Positions 1-11,682 of a stretch of 64,000 nt of DNA are shown piece by piece. The notes beneath the pieces are model-generated. The model saw only the letters and a program-made list of their open reading frames with translations. It was not told the DNA's origin and ran no database searches. The DNA is from Amphirosellinia nigrospora. Taxonomy: Eukaryota > Ascomycota > Sordariomycetes > Xylariales > Xylariaceae. Both the position numbers and the translations under genes were made by a program. How positions within the stretch are numbered: the first letter of the stretch is position 1; every line of letters begins with the position of its first letter. The stretch spans positions 9,930,193 through 9,994,192 of the forward strand of contig SCHM01000001.1 in NCBI GenBank assembly GCA_004123355.1. Direction: 5' to 3'.

Positions 1-3000
1 GTTGGAGGTAAATGTTATCACCCCCAAATGCGCGGCCTGAGGCTACTTGGCTCAGCACTTTGGCGACTTCACCTAGATTCCGCTTCTGGAGTGGGCTAAG
101 GACCTTTTCAACCACACCCACTTGCTCTGGGTTGATGACAGCTGGCTGGAGGTAGAAGCGCCACACCCAGTTGCTTACAAGCTGGAGGATTTGGTGCTGA
201 GGCTCACGCTTGAACCGATCGCAGAGGGCTTCAAAGATCTGCTGACATATGAACCGTAGCCCATATGGTATTCTTGGGAGCAGGTCTTCTAGGGCAACAA
301 GGAATTGGTCGCATATCTCTCTTAGGTCTCGAAGGTGGTCGATGAATAGTTCGCGGGTTTCCGGGTCCTTGATGGCTAGGTCACGCGGGATATCTAGAGG
401 GCGTCTGCTAGGCTGACCGGTGCGAAGCTCCTCATCATTGACAGCGGACCGGTATATCTGGAGGGGATCGCTCTCTAAATCTAAAGCAGGATCCTCGATG
501 ATGTTGTCTCGTATTAATGGGCCAAGAAGATCTCTCAAGTATTTCCTGTCACGAGCGACCGGCTGTAGTTGGTCAAGAGTTTTGCCCAGAAAAAGTTGCC
601 GCGGAGATAACCTTGCACAGAATCACAATAGTCGACCTCCTCGCGTATCGACCGAACGATAAGTTTCAGGAGATAATACTCCTCTCTCGTCTTTTGTGCA
701 TACCCAAACAACCCCATAGTCAAGAGTTCGATGCGCTTGTATTCTTTCTCAGCAGTACCTTGTTCTCGGAGACGTCTGAAAAGGCGGGCGAGATACTGTG
801 GCTGTGTTTGGAGGTTGAAAAAGAGTTGTTGGTACGAGTCGAGCTTCTTCCTGGAGCTCTTGTTGAGGGCCTTGAGATCGAATTGGTTTCCAGATGAGAT
901 AGAGGCGTTAGCTAGGAGGCTGGTGGCATGACCACCGTAATTACTCTGATGCTTAACTACCTCATCTAACGTGATTTTGTTTTTCACCAAGAGAGCGATC
1001 TTTATGTCTAGTTGATCGATGTACTGCTCAAGCATCTCGTTTTGTCGAACCTGTTGGACTACGGTCTTTCGCACACGTTCAAATTCGATTTCTTCGTTGA
1101 AGTCGAAGTCACTGTCGTTTAGTAGGTGAACGAAGTTTTTCACAGCACCTACAGGGGGTTTTTCCCACTTGTGAGACTCTTGTAGGCCTCCCCTTGTAGC
1201 TTAGCTCGGACAAAGCTCTGGATCTTGACAACCTTTTGCATGTTCTCGTTGAAGTGCTTCTGCTTGGCGGCAAATTGACGTCTTACAATAAAGCCTTGGG
1301 CTAACGATTGTAGTTCGGTCACTTCATCATCGTGCTCGTCGAGCTCGGTCAAGAGATCTCCAATATTGCAACGTAGAAGCATAGCTCTTGCCAGAGCCTG
1401 GAGTGCAGTAATTTCTTCCTCGTGAGAATCAAGCTCTTCCAGAAGTGAACAGTGATGATTCCTGGATAAAACCCCACGAGCCCGAGCCTGGAGGTCTGTA
1501 AACATTGCCGAATACATGTCTAGAGAGTCAAGCATTGTCGCTATACGTTGACGAGCCATCATACCGCGTGCAAGTGCCTGTAAATCGAGAAGTGAGGCTT
1601 CGTGGTTATGTAGGGCTTCGATTTTCTGGGAGACTTCTCGGCGAATTGCTGCAGCCCGTAAGTGAGCTTGTAGCATGCCAATGTCGGAACTATGCTGTTG
1701 AAGTTCATACTTGGTTGCTGTAATGTCTTGTCGTAGTAATTTGCCTCGGCTAGCCGCTTGGATGGCAGCCCACTTTGGACCGAAGCTCTGCAGAGCTTCG
1801 TTTTGTAGATGCATCTGACGCCTTGTCAGCGTCGCCCTGGCAATAGCCTGTAGGCCCGCAACAGTTTGAGTTTGTTCTGCCAAGGAAACCAGGACACGTT
1901 CAACCTTCTCCCGGGCCATCATTCCACGAATTGCGGCTTGAAGTTGTAATACAGGGCCAGCCATACTCCTGGTTTCCTGCTGTTGCGCGTGAAGCCGCTT
2001 CCGTGCAAGATGACCTCTAAGCATGGCCTGGATACCGCGCACCGGCCCATCGGCCACTGCCAATTGAGACTTTGTATCTCGTACCTCATTTCGGGCCTTA
2101 ATGGCCCTGAATAAACTCTGGAGCTTCACAATATCCTTTTCTTTGGTTTTCCAGAAATGTTCCCTGTGCATCATTTGACGACGAATGAGAAATCCGCGTG
2201 CGGCGCTTTGAAGATCGATAGCAAACTTTTGCATCTGAAGTCGATAGTCCATAATTTGACGACGAACGAGAAATCCGCGTGCGGCGCTTTGAAGATCGAT
2301 AGCAAACTTTCGCATCTGAAGTCGGTAGTCCATAATTTGACGTGTCCACTCTCCTCGTATCCGCGACTGAAGATCTATAAGCCAGTCCTCCGAGTCCCAT
2401 AGCTGTCTCATCACGTGGCCAAGGTGCATTCGAAGCATGGCACCCCGTATCTGAGCTTGGAGATCGGTGATGGCTCCTTCATTCTCGGCTAGTTCTCGAT
2501 CGATACGTTCTTCCTCTGTTTCTACAGGTTCCGGCGGAGGTAATTCCACCCCAAAGTCGGCACCCATGTTTCCAAAGCTAGGCATACTAACACCGAGCTT
2601 ATCGAGACCCTTCTGCGTAGCTTCCAGCTCATGTTGCTCAAATTCTAGTTGGCCCACCAAGTTGCCTATCCTAAAGTCTACGATGCCCTTTCGAAAGAGC
2701 AGCCAACTGAGAGCGTGTACGCAGTAAATGACTTTGGGGATGTTCTTCTTCTCGTACAGGTCCGTCAACTCGAAGCGGAATAGATCGGGCATTTCCACTT
2801 CGTCGAGGTAGCGGAAAAAGATTGCGATGTTATCCCAGTGTCTGGCCTGGAGGCGTGGCTGTCGAAAGATACGATACCTTGGGCCGGGATTTAGAGCTTC
2901 CACAACCTCAGCAAGGGTTACGCCATCTCTGAGAGCCTCATCCAGTTCGACAATAGGAGGAATGGGACGGTGAATAATATCTTCGATCCATTCCTTGGCT

Positions 3001-3868
3001 TCACCGATATGACACAGATATTCGTAGGCTTGCAGAAACTGGCGCTGTTTGTCCATCCAATTCCGGCCTTCGAAGCCGTACCGATCGCTGCGTTGTCCAT
3101 TCCCCCGCATCGGCTGTTCCCATGCGCTGTAACCTGCGTCGGCCCCGCAAGCCCACAACTTGTTGGGCTGTAGTAGTAATAGCAAACTCTTCGGGCGACC
3201 CATCTTGGGCCAATTGAGATAATGTTCGAAGCTGGCTTGTCGACGAGCGGCCTAATTGCTGCAGGTCTGGGCGGGCGATGGGCGAGTGCACGACGGCAAG
3301 ATGATGGTTAGCAGTGCTGCCGGCGGGATCTGGGCGTATCGAGTCGGAGCGTGTTAGAAGCATCGAGGTTGGGCGCGCGATTTTTGGGCGCAAGACGGGT
3401 GTGGGCGACGGTGTTGGTGACGTCTGCTTTTCAAAGAGAGAGAGTTTGCCAATATCGATGCTTTGACCGCGTTCATGGTGCTCGTGGCGACGAGGAGGGG
3501 TACGAGGCGGGGAGGTGGAGGTGAGCCGGAGGCGGGCGGCTGTGGAAGAGGCCTCAGCGACTGCCTGGCCATGCTGTACATCTTCTCAGGACTCTTAGGA
3601 GGCTCGTCAAAGGGGGCAGCGCGGTGTCGGATGGCAGCTTCGCTTTTGCCTCGCTTGTGGCCGAGTCTCGGCGCGCCGTGGCCATTAGACATGACAGACG
3701 AGCTTGTGCTGGCGTTGCTGGGATTATAGATGTCGGAGTTGAGGGAGTGTGCGAATAGCCAGATGATGCCGACGATGTTGTTGACGATTGGCGATTGACA
3801 AGCGGCGGGTCAACCGTGTATGACTGGCGGAGAGGATGTGGTCTGTACGACATATCGTCGACCAGCAC
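1..3868 (-). CDS. IQGAP/Rng2-type actomyosin-ring scaffold, 3' end beyond the window
   Basis: Scaffold of the cytokinetic ring that binds actin, calmodulin/myosin light chains and Ras-type GTPases (family knowledge). Reading from 3868 downward: a Ser/Pro-rich N-terminus (start chosen at 3868, MLVDDMSYRP); a conserved stretch LRTLSQLAQDGSPEEFAI; a calponin-homology domain about 3060-2650 (FLQAYEYLCHIGEAKEWIED, then HALSWLLF); about 15 IQ-like motifs (pattern LQxxxRGxxxR) between about 2500 and 1180; and a RasGAP-like domain from about 1145 to the left edge (NFVHLLNDSDFDFNEE, IPYGLRFICQQ). The RasGAP C-terminal region lies outside. The frame breaks at least five times, near 3700, 3500-3530, 3105, in a G5 run at 1154-1158, and near 550-560; protein similarity carries on across each. 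No convincing introns explain the breaks. Two neighbouring IQ units are near-identical. The gene is divergent from IMP dehydrogenase. Family assignment is firm; intactness is not. Confidence 0.9.
2173..2334 (-). repeat. 81-bp tandem duplication of one IQ motif in the IQGAP gene
   Basis: Copies at 2173-2253 and 2254-2334 are in tandem, in frame, and differ at only a few positions. Each encodes 27 residues beginning RQIMDYRLQM and ending LQSAARGFL plus two residues. The other IQ units of the same gene are far more diverged, so this looks like a recent internal duplication. Confidence 0.85.
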
Positions 3869-4851
3869 TAGCAGTCTAGTAAATCGTCTTCCTCAGGTAT
3901 GTTCAGTGGTCCGCCAGAGACGAATAGCTGCATAACAGCGACTATGGGGTAAAGAATCACGATGCCAGGAAAATCCGCTCGCTGAATTGGATATGGCGTG
4001 TTGTTATGATCTGGTCCCAGCACAGCTGCAGAGTATGCCGCCTTGTCCCTGACCGTTGTAGATATAGTGCCGGCTGTCAAATCGGGGTCGTGTAAACAAG
4101 TGTTGGATGTACGTATTAACTAGTTTTCTAGGACGGGAAACACCTTTTTGGGGGTGTTTGATGCTCACTGGTGCGCGCCTCTAGCGCACCCATGAAATGA
4201 AAAGGACTGTGCAAAGGACTATGCAAAGGCTGTCGCATAGGAATGTTGAGACCATTTGCTAGAGTTGTTGAAGAGGGCTAAAGTGCAGTGGTGTGCGGAT
4301 TGCATGCTAGTTCAATGGTTGTTGGATGGGCGGCGACTAGCACGATGGGCCCGGACTAATGGTCAATGGAATTTGCTGTGCAACACAAGATTCGGTGGAA
4401 GGAAGGCGGCATTGGGCATCGTGTTTTCCAGAATAGGTAGTTTGTTTATTTGTTTTCCGAGCCAGCGGAAGAGCAACCGTCAACCACTAGCCACGAGTGC
4501 CCCTGGGGCCGCCCCTAAGCCACAGCGATGACGGGCAGCTGCATAAATATGCCCCACCAGAACTAATGGCCCCACTTACATCGAGAGCATAATCGATAAG
4601 ATAAATTTTCGTTGAAACCCCGCAATCAGCCAATCAAAAGCACCGTTGTTCTGTGCTGCTTCGGTGGGCTATATTAAAATTCTAGTGTGACTCGGTCGCA
4701 TGTAATTTTCTTTTTTTTTCTTGGGAAGAAGATAACGCTCAAGCGCGCCGACCTGGTCAATCAACTCTCCACGCCTTGTCGCCTATCTTCGACCTCGCTG
4801 CTTCTTTAATAGCTTCTACCCCGTTCATACTCTCGAACGTACTCATTCAAG
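3869..4851. promoter_or_regulatory. shared divergent promoter region of the IQGAP and IMPDH genes
   Basis: About 0.98 kb between two divergent starts. On the IMPDH side there is a CCAAT box at 4630-4634, an AT-rich TATA-like stretch (ATATTAAAAT, 4671-4680), a pyrimidine tract at about 4698-4720 and further CT-rich leader up to the start codon, whose context is CAAG-ATG. No gene is supported here. The promoter role is inferred from position. Confidence 0.45.
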
Positions 4852-6687
4852 ATGCCCGCCACCAACGGCCACTCCGCCGTTAACGGCAAATCTGACTTCC
4901 TCGATTACACTAAGGCTGTCGAGCTCCTAAAGGAGTACGAGTCTCGAGATGGCCTGTCTATCCAAGAGCTCATGGATACCAAGACCCGTGGCGGCTTGAC
5001 CTACAATGACTTCCTCATCCTGCCTGGCTACATTGGCTTCCCCGCCTCCGAGGTCGTTCTGGACTCTCCCATCACCAAGAACATCACCCTGAAGACCCCC
5101 TTCGTTTCCTCGCCCATGGACACTGTCACCGAGCATGAGATGGCCATTCACATGGCCCTCCAGGGTGGTTTGGGTGTTGTCCACCACAACTGCTCTCCTG
5201 ACGCTCAGGCAGAGATGGTCAGAAAGGTCAAGCGATATGAAAACGGCTTTATCAATGACCCTATTGTCATTAGCCAGGATACCACCGTCGAGGAAGCCAG
5301 GGCTTTGAAAGAGTGTGGGGCTTTGGTGGTTTCCCTGTCACAGGTCAGTGCTTTACCATCATATACTATTTATTCCTACAACGTCACCTTGCACTTGCAT
5401 CTTATGATTACATCTATAAACTCAATAACTTTCGTTCCACCGTATAGACATCAATGTCATGGGAGAAAATTATGCTCTTTATGATGATGCCTACATTATC
5501 AAACCCGCCATATATGTGGTAGTAAGTTCATCGCTAACTAGCTTCTAGCTAATGGCAAACTTGGCTCCAAGCTTCTCGGTATCGTCACCAACCGCGACCT
5601 TCAATTTGAAGACGACTTCAGCCGGACAGTCGACAAGCTCATGGTCACCGATCTCATCACCGCCCAGTCTGGTGTCACTCTCCTGGAGGCAAACAAAATC
5701 CTAGCTGAATCGAAGAAGGGCAAGCTACCCATCGTCGACAAAGACTTCAACCTCGTTTCGATGATCTCTCGATCCGACTTGACAAAGAATCTCTACTTTC
5801 CGCTGGCCTCGAAGCTTCCTGATTCTAAGCAACTCATCTGCGCCGCGTCCGTCGGCACTCGGCCAGAGGATAAAGTCCGTCTCCAAAAGCTCGTAGATGC
5901 TGGTTTAGACATTGCCATTCTCGACAGCAGTCAGGGAAACAGCATGTATCAAGTTGAGATGCTCAAGTGGATCAAGCAAGAATTCCCAAAGCTTGATGTC
6001 ATCGGCGGAAATGTCGTTACCCGCGAACAAGCTGCCACTTTGATCGCTGCGGGTGTCGATGGCCTGCGTATTGGAATGGGTAGCGGAAGCGCCTGTATCA
6101 CCCAAGAAGTTATGGCCATCGGTCGGCCTCAGGCCGCCGCAGTCTATTCTGTTTCTAGCTTTGCCGCGCGCTTCGGTGTCCCGTGCATTGCCGACGGTGG
6201 TGTGCAAAACGTGGGCCATATCGTAAAAGGTCTAGCCCTTGGAGCCTCCACCGTCATGATGGGTGGCCTGCTTGCCGGTACGACCGAGTCTCCCGGCACA
6301 TCGTTTGTCTCGCGGGAGGGCAGGCTTGTCAAGGCCTACCGTGGCATGGGCAGTATCGATGCTATGCAGGACAAGAAGGCCGGTGCCGGTAGCAAGAATA
6401 GCCAGGCGAGCAATGCTGGTACTGCTCGGTACTTCAGCGAAGGAGATAGCGTCCTGGTTGCCCAGGGTGTTTCTGGAGCTGTCGCCCACCGCGGGTCCGT
6501 GAACACGTTCGTCCCCTACCTAGCTGCTGGCGTTAAGCACTCGATGCAAGACTGCGGTCAGAAGAGCTTAACGGAGCTGCATGAGAACGCCGTTAACGGT
6601 TGTCTTCGATTTGAAATTCGAACCGCCAGTGCTCAGCTCGAGGGTAATGTCAACATGGAGAGCTACGAGAAGAAGCTTTATGCTTAA
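4852..6687 (+). CDS. inosine-5'-monophosphate dehydrogenase
   Basis: Oxidises IMP to XMP with NAD+, the committed step of GTP synthesis, in the cytosol. Exons 4852-5343 and 5549-6687; the 205-nt intron (GTCAGT...CTAG, branch GCTAACT) lies in the CBS region. Visible parts: an N-terminal barrel segment ([27 protein letters not shown]), the CBS pair, the NAD/IMP loop ([18 protein letters not shown]), the catalytic-cysteine loop [11 protein letters not shown], the phosphate loop [17 protein letters not shown], the flap region [11 protein letters not shown] and the C-terminal [14 protein letters not shown]. Length about 544 aa, normal for the family. One frame break lies at about 5312, where the sequence must change frame to reach WGFGGFPVT; a single missing base explains it. 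No PKS or other mycophenolate-type gene is nearby, so this is presumably the housekeeping enzyme. Confidence 0.95.
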
Positions 6688-7306
6688 GACGCTACCCGTG
6701 TACCAGAAATGCGCACACATAGGTGAGCAAACTTGGAGGGGTTATAGTATACCGTCGCCTAGTGACCGTACTATGTGAAGGGTGACACCTTTGCATACAT
6801 GATTGATGGTTGATAATGATGGGGTGCATTACTAAAGGCGTTTGGGATGGGTCTCTGGGATTCGAGCGGGATGGGGGCGGGAAAAGTCACTTGGGTTGGG
6901 TAGTATGTGGGCGCGTACACCCCCACGAACCGGAAATGAAAAGAACAATGGCGATTTAAAATGATGTCTACAAGGCCTTAGTTGCTACTTTCAAGAGAAT
7001 TCATCACTGGGAATTTATAAACTAGCTCCGTAAAGCAACTCCTAAAGTAAGCCTTTCCACTGTATGAAGCTACGAAATACGTATCTTCGGTAATGCGTAG
7101 CCCACCCAGTGCAGCGAGACGGCCCAGAGGTAGAAAAACAGAGGCAAAAATAAGCGAAACCCTATTTTCTAGTCCAAAACGCCGTGCCATAAAGTTGTAA
7201 CGCTATTGCTGATGCGCGAATGCAGGCTCAAGAGTCTAATGAAACTCGCTCTTCATACTTCAATAATCCGTATGCCCATTACTTCGTCTATAATGTTTCG
7301 TTTCGA
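6688..7306. other. gene-free stretch between convergent IMPDH and MFS genes
   Basis: Tail-to-tail 3' flanks. I see no gene, repeat or RNA here. Confidence 0.5.
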
Positions 7307-9549
7307 TCATCGTATCGTTCCGTAACCAGTACCATGTGTGCGGTCTTTCCTAGCATGCGAAGCACTGTGGTCACCAGTCAAGTCATCTTCCTCATCGTCA
7401 TCAAACACAAGAGCATCCTCCTCCTCAAGCCGTGTATCATCGGTGTCCTCAGCATCGCTCGAATCTTCACTACCAGCATTCGGGCCATCACCCTCCGTGA
7501 TCATCCACACGGGGAAGGCGCCCACGGCGGCGATCGTGCCGAGGATCCACCAAGGGCACCGATCATGTTATTCTTGACACCCCAGGAGAAGGCGACGCCG
7601 GCGAGGGCGGGGCCGCTCGCGCGTCCCAGGGCGCTGAAGGTGGTCGCGAAGCCGTTGAGGGTCCCTAGGATGCTGAGGGAGGCGGCGCTGTTGGTTAGGA
7701 GGATGGTGGAGCAAGGGAAGCCGATGATAACGGCGAACGCCTTGATCACCATGGCGGCCAGCAGCGCCGTATAACGCAGTTTCACGTCCTCGATGAGGAC
7801 CGTGAAGGGTAGGATGAAGTACACGATGGGAAACGTCAGCACGCAGACCCGGAAGCAGTTCAGCACACCGTAGCGCGCGCATAGTGGTGGGAAGAGCAGG
7901 AATTGAATGGCGCCGCACATGATACCGTATAGCGTGAAGATGGACCCGATCCGGCCAGAGTTTAGCCCAAACCCGCCTGAGAAGAAGAGTGGTGGGAAGG
8001 TGTTTTCCGGTGTGTGCTCTTGCTCGGGGTAATTTAGGAAGACGGGGAGGACCTGGTCGAAGGCCACGGAATGCAAGGCGAGGAACGTGTAGGACACCAG
8101 GTTAATCACCGTCTGGCGCGTGAACACGGCAGACATGCTCGGGGCCACGGGCTTCTCGAGCCGTGTGCCATGGCTGGCGACTCTGGAAGAAGTCAGGTCG
8201 GCCTGTAACAGCGGTGCCGAGGCCTCGGCGTCCTGGAGGGAGTATCGACGCAGCTTCTGCTGGCGTCGGAGGGGGTTCTCCTTGAATGCTTCTTTGATGC
8301 GGTCTCCTAGGATGAGACCCCAGTCCCGGGAATGTCGCTTGCTCTGCAACGTCTCTTTGAGGAACAGCGCGGCCGTCGAGAGAGAGATTAGGAAAACGAC
8401 GCCGCCCAGGATGTTGGGCAAGGCGAAGGGAAACTTCTTGAGGAAGTGGCTGTTGCCGAACAGCCCTGGGAATTGCTCGGCAGGCTTCGCAAAGAGTCCC
8501 CCGAACGCCGGACCGAAAACTGAACCGATGCTCCAGACTAGAGGCATGATGGAGAATGCTTTGGGTTGGAGTTCCCTGTCCTGGACCATTTCTGCCACCA
8601 TGGTTCTTATAATGCCAACTATATTCTTGTCAGAGAGCAGGGCTCACAGAGTCATTGGGCAGACACGTACCATTTCCATTACAGGCGCCCTGGAGGCCAC
8701 GGACGATGATAGCCATGGTAAGACTCGTAGATAACCCCATACTATGAATAGTGTCATCGTACAGAGCAAGCCCGTCATGATGGCCGGTTTTCTTCCTAGA
8801 CAGCTGTCAGCCTACTACCTTAGACCAAGACTCGATGCCGGCCGATTAGTATGGTGGAGATCTTGCTTACCGAATGTGTCGGACGCCCGTCCCCACGGCA
8901 CCGCTGTCACGCTCTGCGCGAGTGAGAATACGGCACTCGTAGCGCCAGCCCATTTCGCGACATCCTTCTTCTCGACGCCGAAGCTCGCTATCATTTCCGG
9001 CAAGTAGGGATATACCGAGGTCATGGCCAGCGGCTCAGCAAACCGTGCAACGGCTAGAGGGAGATGTTAGCACCAATGTTAGGAGTGAGGAGGGGGTACC
9101 TGGGTTCGTGCCACCAGTTGTTGTTGTTGTTATTAGTTTAGGATTATGATGCTCGCCATTATGTCGTTTTCTTCTCCCCTGCTTTTCTCGCCTACTTGAT
9201 TGCCTTTTACTGCGTATATGAGAGGCCTGCTTGAAGTTTGGTAAGACGACTTCGACACACCAAGATCAATCACAGAATACAAGCAACAAGATGTTAAAAA
9301 AACGTCTTTTTTTTTTTTTTTTTTGTATGATTATGGCAATTCCTAACGATAGCAGCCAGGCTATCCTTCACAGCAAGATAGGCGACACTGGCCGATTCCG
9401 ATTGAATAATCATTATTATTGCCGGCTGTTCGGTTGACGAGGGGACGAAGCTATACTAAAGGAAAAAAAGTAAGAAAAACTCAGTCATGCTTACCCAGGA
9501 TGGCCAGCTGCTGGGCCGGCAGCTTTGGGCGTTGTGACTTTGCCGCCAT
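7307..9549 (-). CDS. major facilitator superfamily transporter (DHA1-like, YCR023C/ZIF-like)
   Basis: Membrane transporter with about 12 predicted helices; substrate unknown. Four exons: 9549-9495, 9053-8871, 8795-8671 and 8618-7307. The start reads MAAKSQRPKLPAQQLAIL and joins to AVARFAEPLAMTSVYPYLPEM, the conserved first helix of this subfamily. The MFS signature between helices 2 and 3 is WGRASDTFGRK, with VRGLQGACNGNVG and FSIMPLVWSIGSVFGPAFGG further on. The C-terminus is a long acidic cytoplasmic tail (EDSSDAEDTDDTRLEEED). Two frame breaks: at a C4 run at 8735-8738, and near a G3 run at 7554-7556; each is repaired by one added base. Intron 1 (9494-9054) is unusually long, 441 nt, and contains an 18-nt T run. 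The subfamily assignment is from motif recall, not a search. Confidence 0.85.
9307..9324 (+). repeat. T18 homopolymer in intron 1 of the MFS gene
   Basis: Eighteen consecutive T on the plus strand, followed by GTATG. Its length is probably not reliable in the assembly. Confidence 0.8.
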
Positions 9550-11682
9550 GATGCTCGCGTGCGCCTTGAACAATCCGCAAGATTGACTAGCAAGCAGGGA
9601 CCGGCAGATGGTCGAAGGCAGAGGAGGATATCGCAATTATATAAAACAAAGAGAAGTCCGCCTACCGTAATACTACAAGACAAAGTCTTTCCTCGCCCCC
9701 CCCCCAGACGTCCCCACTCGCACGCACGGCAAAGACGGTGACATTCCATCTACATCTAGCTAGCATATACGCCTGTCTGTCATCCGGGACTCAATACCAA
9801 ATGTTGTGCTCTCTGGGCGATGGGCCCGCCTGATGGGACTAGGCCAGGCACAGCCTAGGTCAGGCGCATAGCTGCAGAGACGAGGCTCCCCCCGTCTCGG
9901 TCATCCGAGGCCTCTGATTTGCTGCTTGGCATCGATCGAAGACGAAGAAGGCGGCTCAGGTGGCGGCAAATTTTTACATACAACATTTGGAGAGTATTGA
10001 ATTTGAATTGCGTGGTGTCGTTCTGCATTTGCGATACGTAACTATTCGAATTGGGGGCTTCGTTCGTCTGACTGCATCAAGCTAGCTTACTTAGCCAAAA
10101 GTCGATGATTTCAGCTACACTTCGGCTTCGGCTTCGGCTTCAAGACGCCTCCCCTCTGTCATAATTCTACAAGAGTAGCACAGACAACGGGCCACACCTC
10201 TTGCAACATACACACAAGTCCGCTGTCGGAGATATTTGGTTGGATGAAACCTCGAACCGCATTACAAAGATTGGTCACAGGGCCGGCAATGGTGCAGCAG
10301 ATACGGTACACATCCATGTCGTCGCACCCCGAGTCTCCTGTTCTTCTCATGTACACATCCATGCAATGTAACACTGCAACATGCGGTATGCAACCTTCAA
10401 ATGACTCCCCCTCCCCCACCAGTTGCCTAGACTTGTAGGACGAGCCTAGGTGATGCTTATTGTGTTAACGACAGCCACTAACGACACAGGCCGTCGAACG
10501 CAGCCAAGACCCCCCAACTAACACCTCTTCCCCACCAAAGCCGGCCCACCAGTCAAATGTGTAGGTCTCGCATACAGGCGGGTTAAACATCCGGCATACG
10601 CACCCGATTTTTGAGTTTTTAACCCGATGTTGGTCTTGTATGCAAACGTGCTTCAGTACTACCTTACACGACCCTTCTTTATTTCCTTTTGTATGCAGAT
10701 GATCCTGTGGATGTTTCATTGAGTGCTCTGTTACTACTACTATAGCTACGCCAGCTGATACGATTATATGAAGAAGCCTATCGGATTACGCCATGCCTGA
10801 CTGGAGAAACAGATACTGGCTTCCCTCTTATTACAAGTGATTGACGAGGATATATCGCCTCACCGAGAGTTTTATATTCTTTATCTGAATCAGTAGTCTC
10901 AGTTGCGTTTTTCGTTCTAGTTCGAGTTCGGTTCTCTATCGATTTTCAGTAGGTTATGAGGACTCTAATCATTACTACTTGTAGTTCGACTTTATAAAAT
11001 TCCGTCATTCAGCCCGCTCCACTTAATATGGCCATTGTTAGCGTACACCATATTTCCACTTTGCACTACAAGTGCGCTCATGTATAACAACCAATAAGTA
11101 GAACAGCTGAACCCTTTACTCTACTTATCTGCTGTTGGGCGAATAGCGCCTAGAGAGAAAAGAAAGATGACAATTATGGCTACGTTGTCCTAACCACTAT
11201 TGGGTAGCACGTGTCCGGGAATAATGAAGACTCCCAAGTCTCTTCGAGGGGCGAGCAGCCAGCGTGGCGGGGCTAATAATGCAGTTGTGTACAGTTATGC
11301 CGCATAGTTAGTGTCGCATCAACGAGGTTGGAAGATATTGGTGTCGCAAAAAGAGTGATAATAAAACAGCAATAATCGTAAGGCGTGCTTGTCTGCGTTG
11401 TCGCCTCGTCCCTTCTCAGCAAGCGCGGAAACCGTGATAGATAGGAATACCTTGCTTTGCAGGCAGCATGACATCACGAAGCAAGCCGTCTCATCGATAT
11501 GATTCACAACCTGCTGAATCCACAAACTTTCTGTTCGCTACATGACGTAGACTCTTCGGAATCAGCGGGTTTCACGGCAGTACTAAATATATCGATGAGA
11601 AGTCTCGTGAGCGATAATAGTATCACAAAAGTCGCTGTCAAAGAATAATTGGGAATTAGTCAATCTAAACGATACAGACAAG
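9550..11682. other. gene-free stretch, 2.1 kb
   Basis: Lies between divergent MFS and FMN-dehydrogenase genes. It holds a C9-type run at about 9697, a short CTTCGG hexamer repeat (10120-10141), and an AT-rich stretch at about 10740-11140. No ORF has recognisable protein character. Confidence 0.5.
10120..10141. repeat. CTTCGG hexanucleotide microsatellite, 3.7 copies
   Basis: Perfect tandem CTTCGG units over 22 bases in intergenic DNA. Confidence 0.8.

Noticed and set aside
1-3868. Introns as the explanation of the IQGAP frame changes
   Set aside because: No donor/acceptor pairs fit at the breaks, and protein similarity is continuous up to the breakpoints, so single-base indels fit better.
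5344-5548. A second small exon inside the IMPDH intron (around GACATCAATGTCATGGGAG, and a GTAAGT at 5522)
   Set aside because: The remaining intron after GTAAGT would be only 27 nt, and the direct join 5343/5549 already gives a continuous family sequence.
7220-7774. Plus-strand ORF of 184 codons
   Set aside because: It lies antisense to the C-terminal exon of the MFS transporter, has no recognisable motif and is explained as a shadow frame.
8120-8734. Plus-strand ORF of 204 codons
   Set aside because: Antisense to the MFS coding exons; composition mirrors the real gene.
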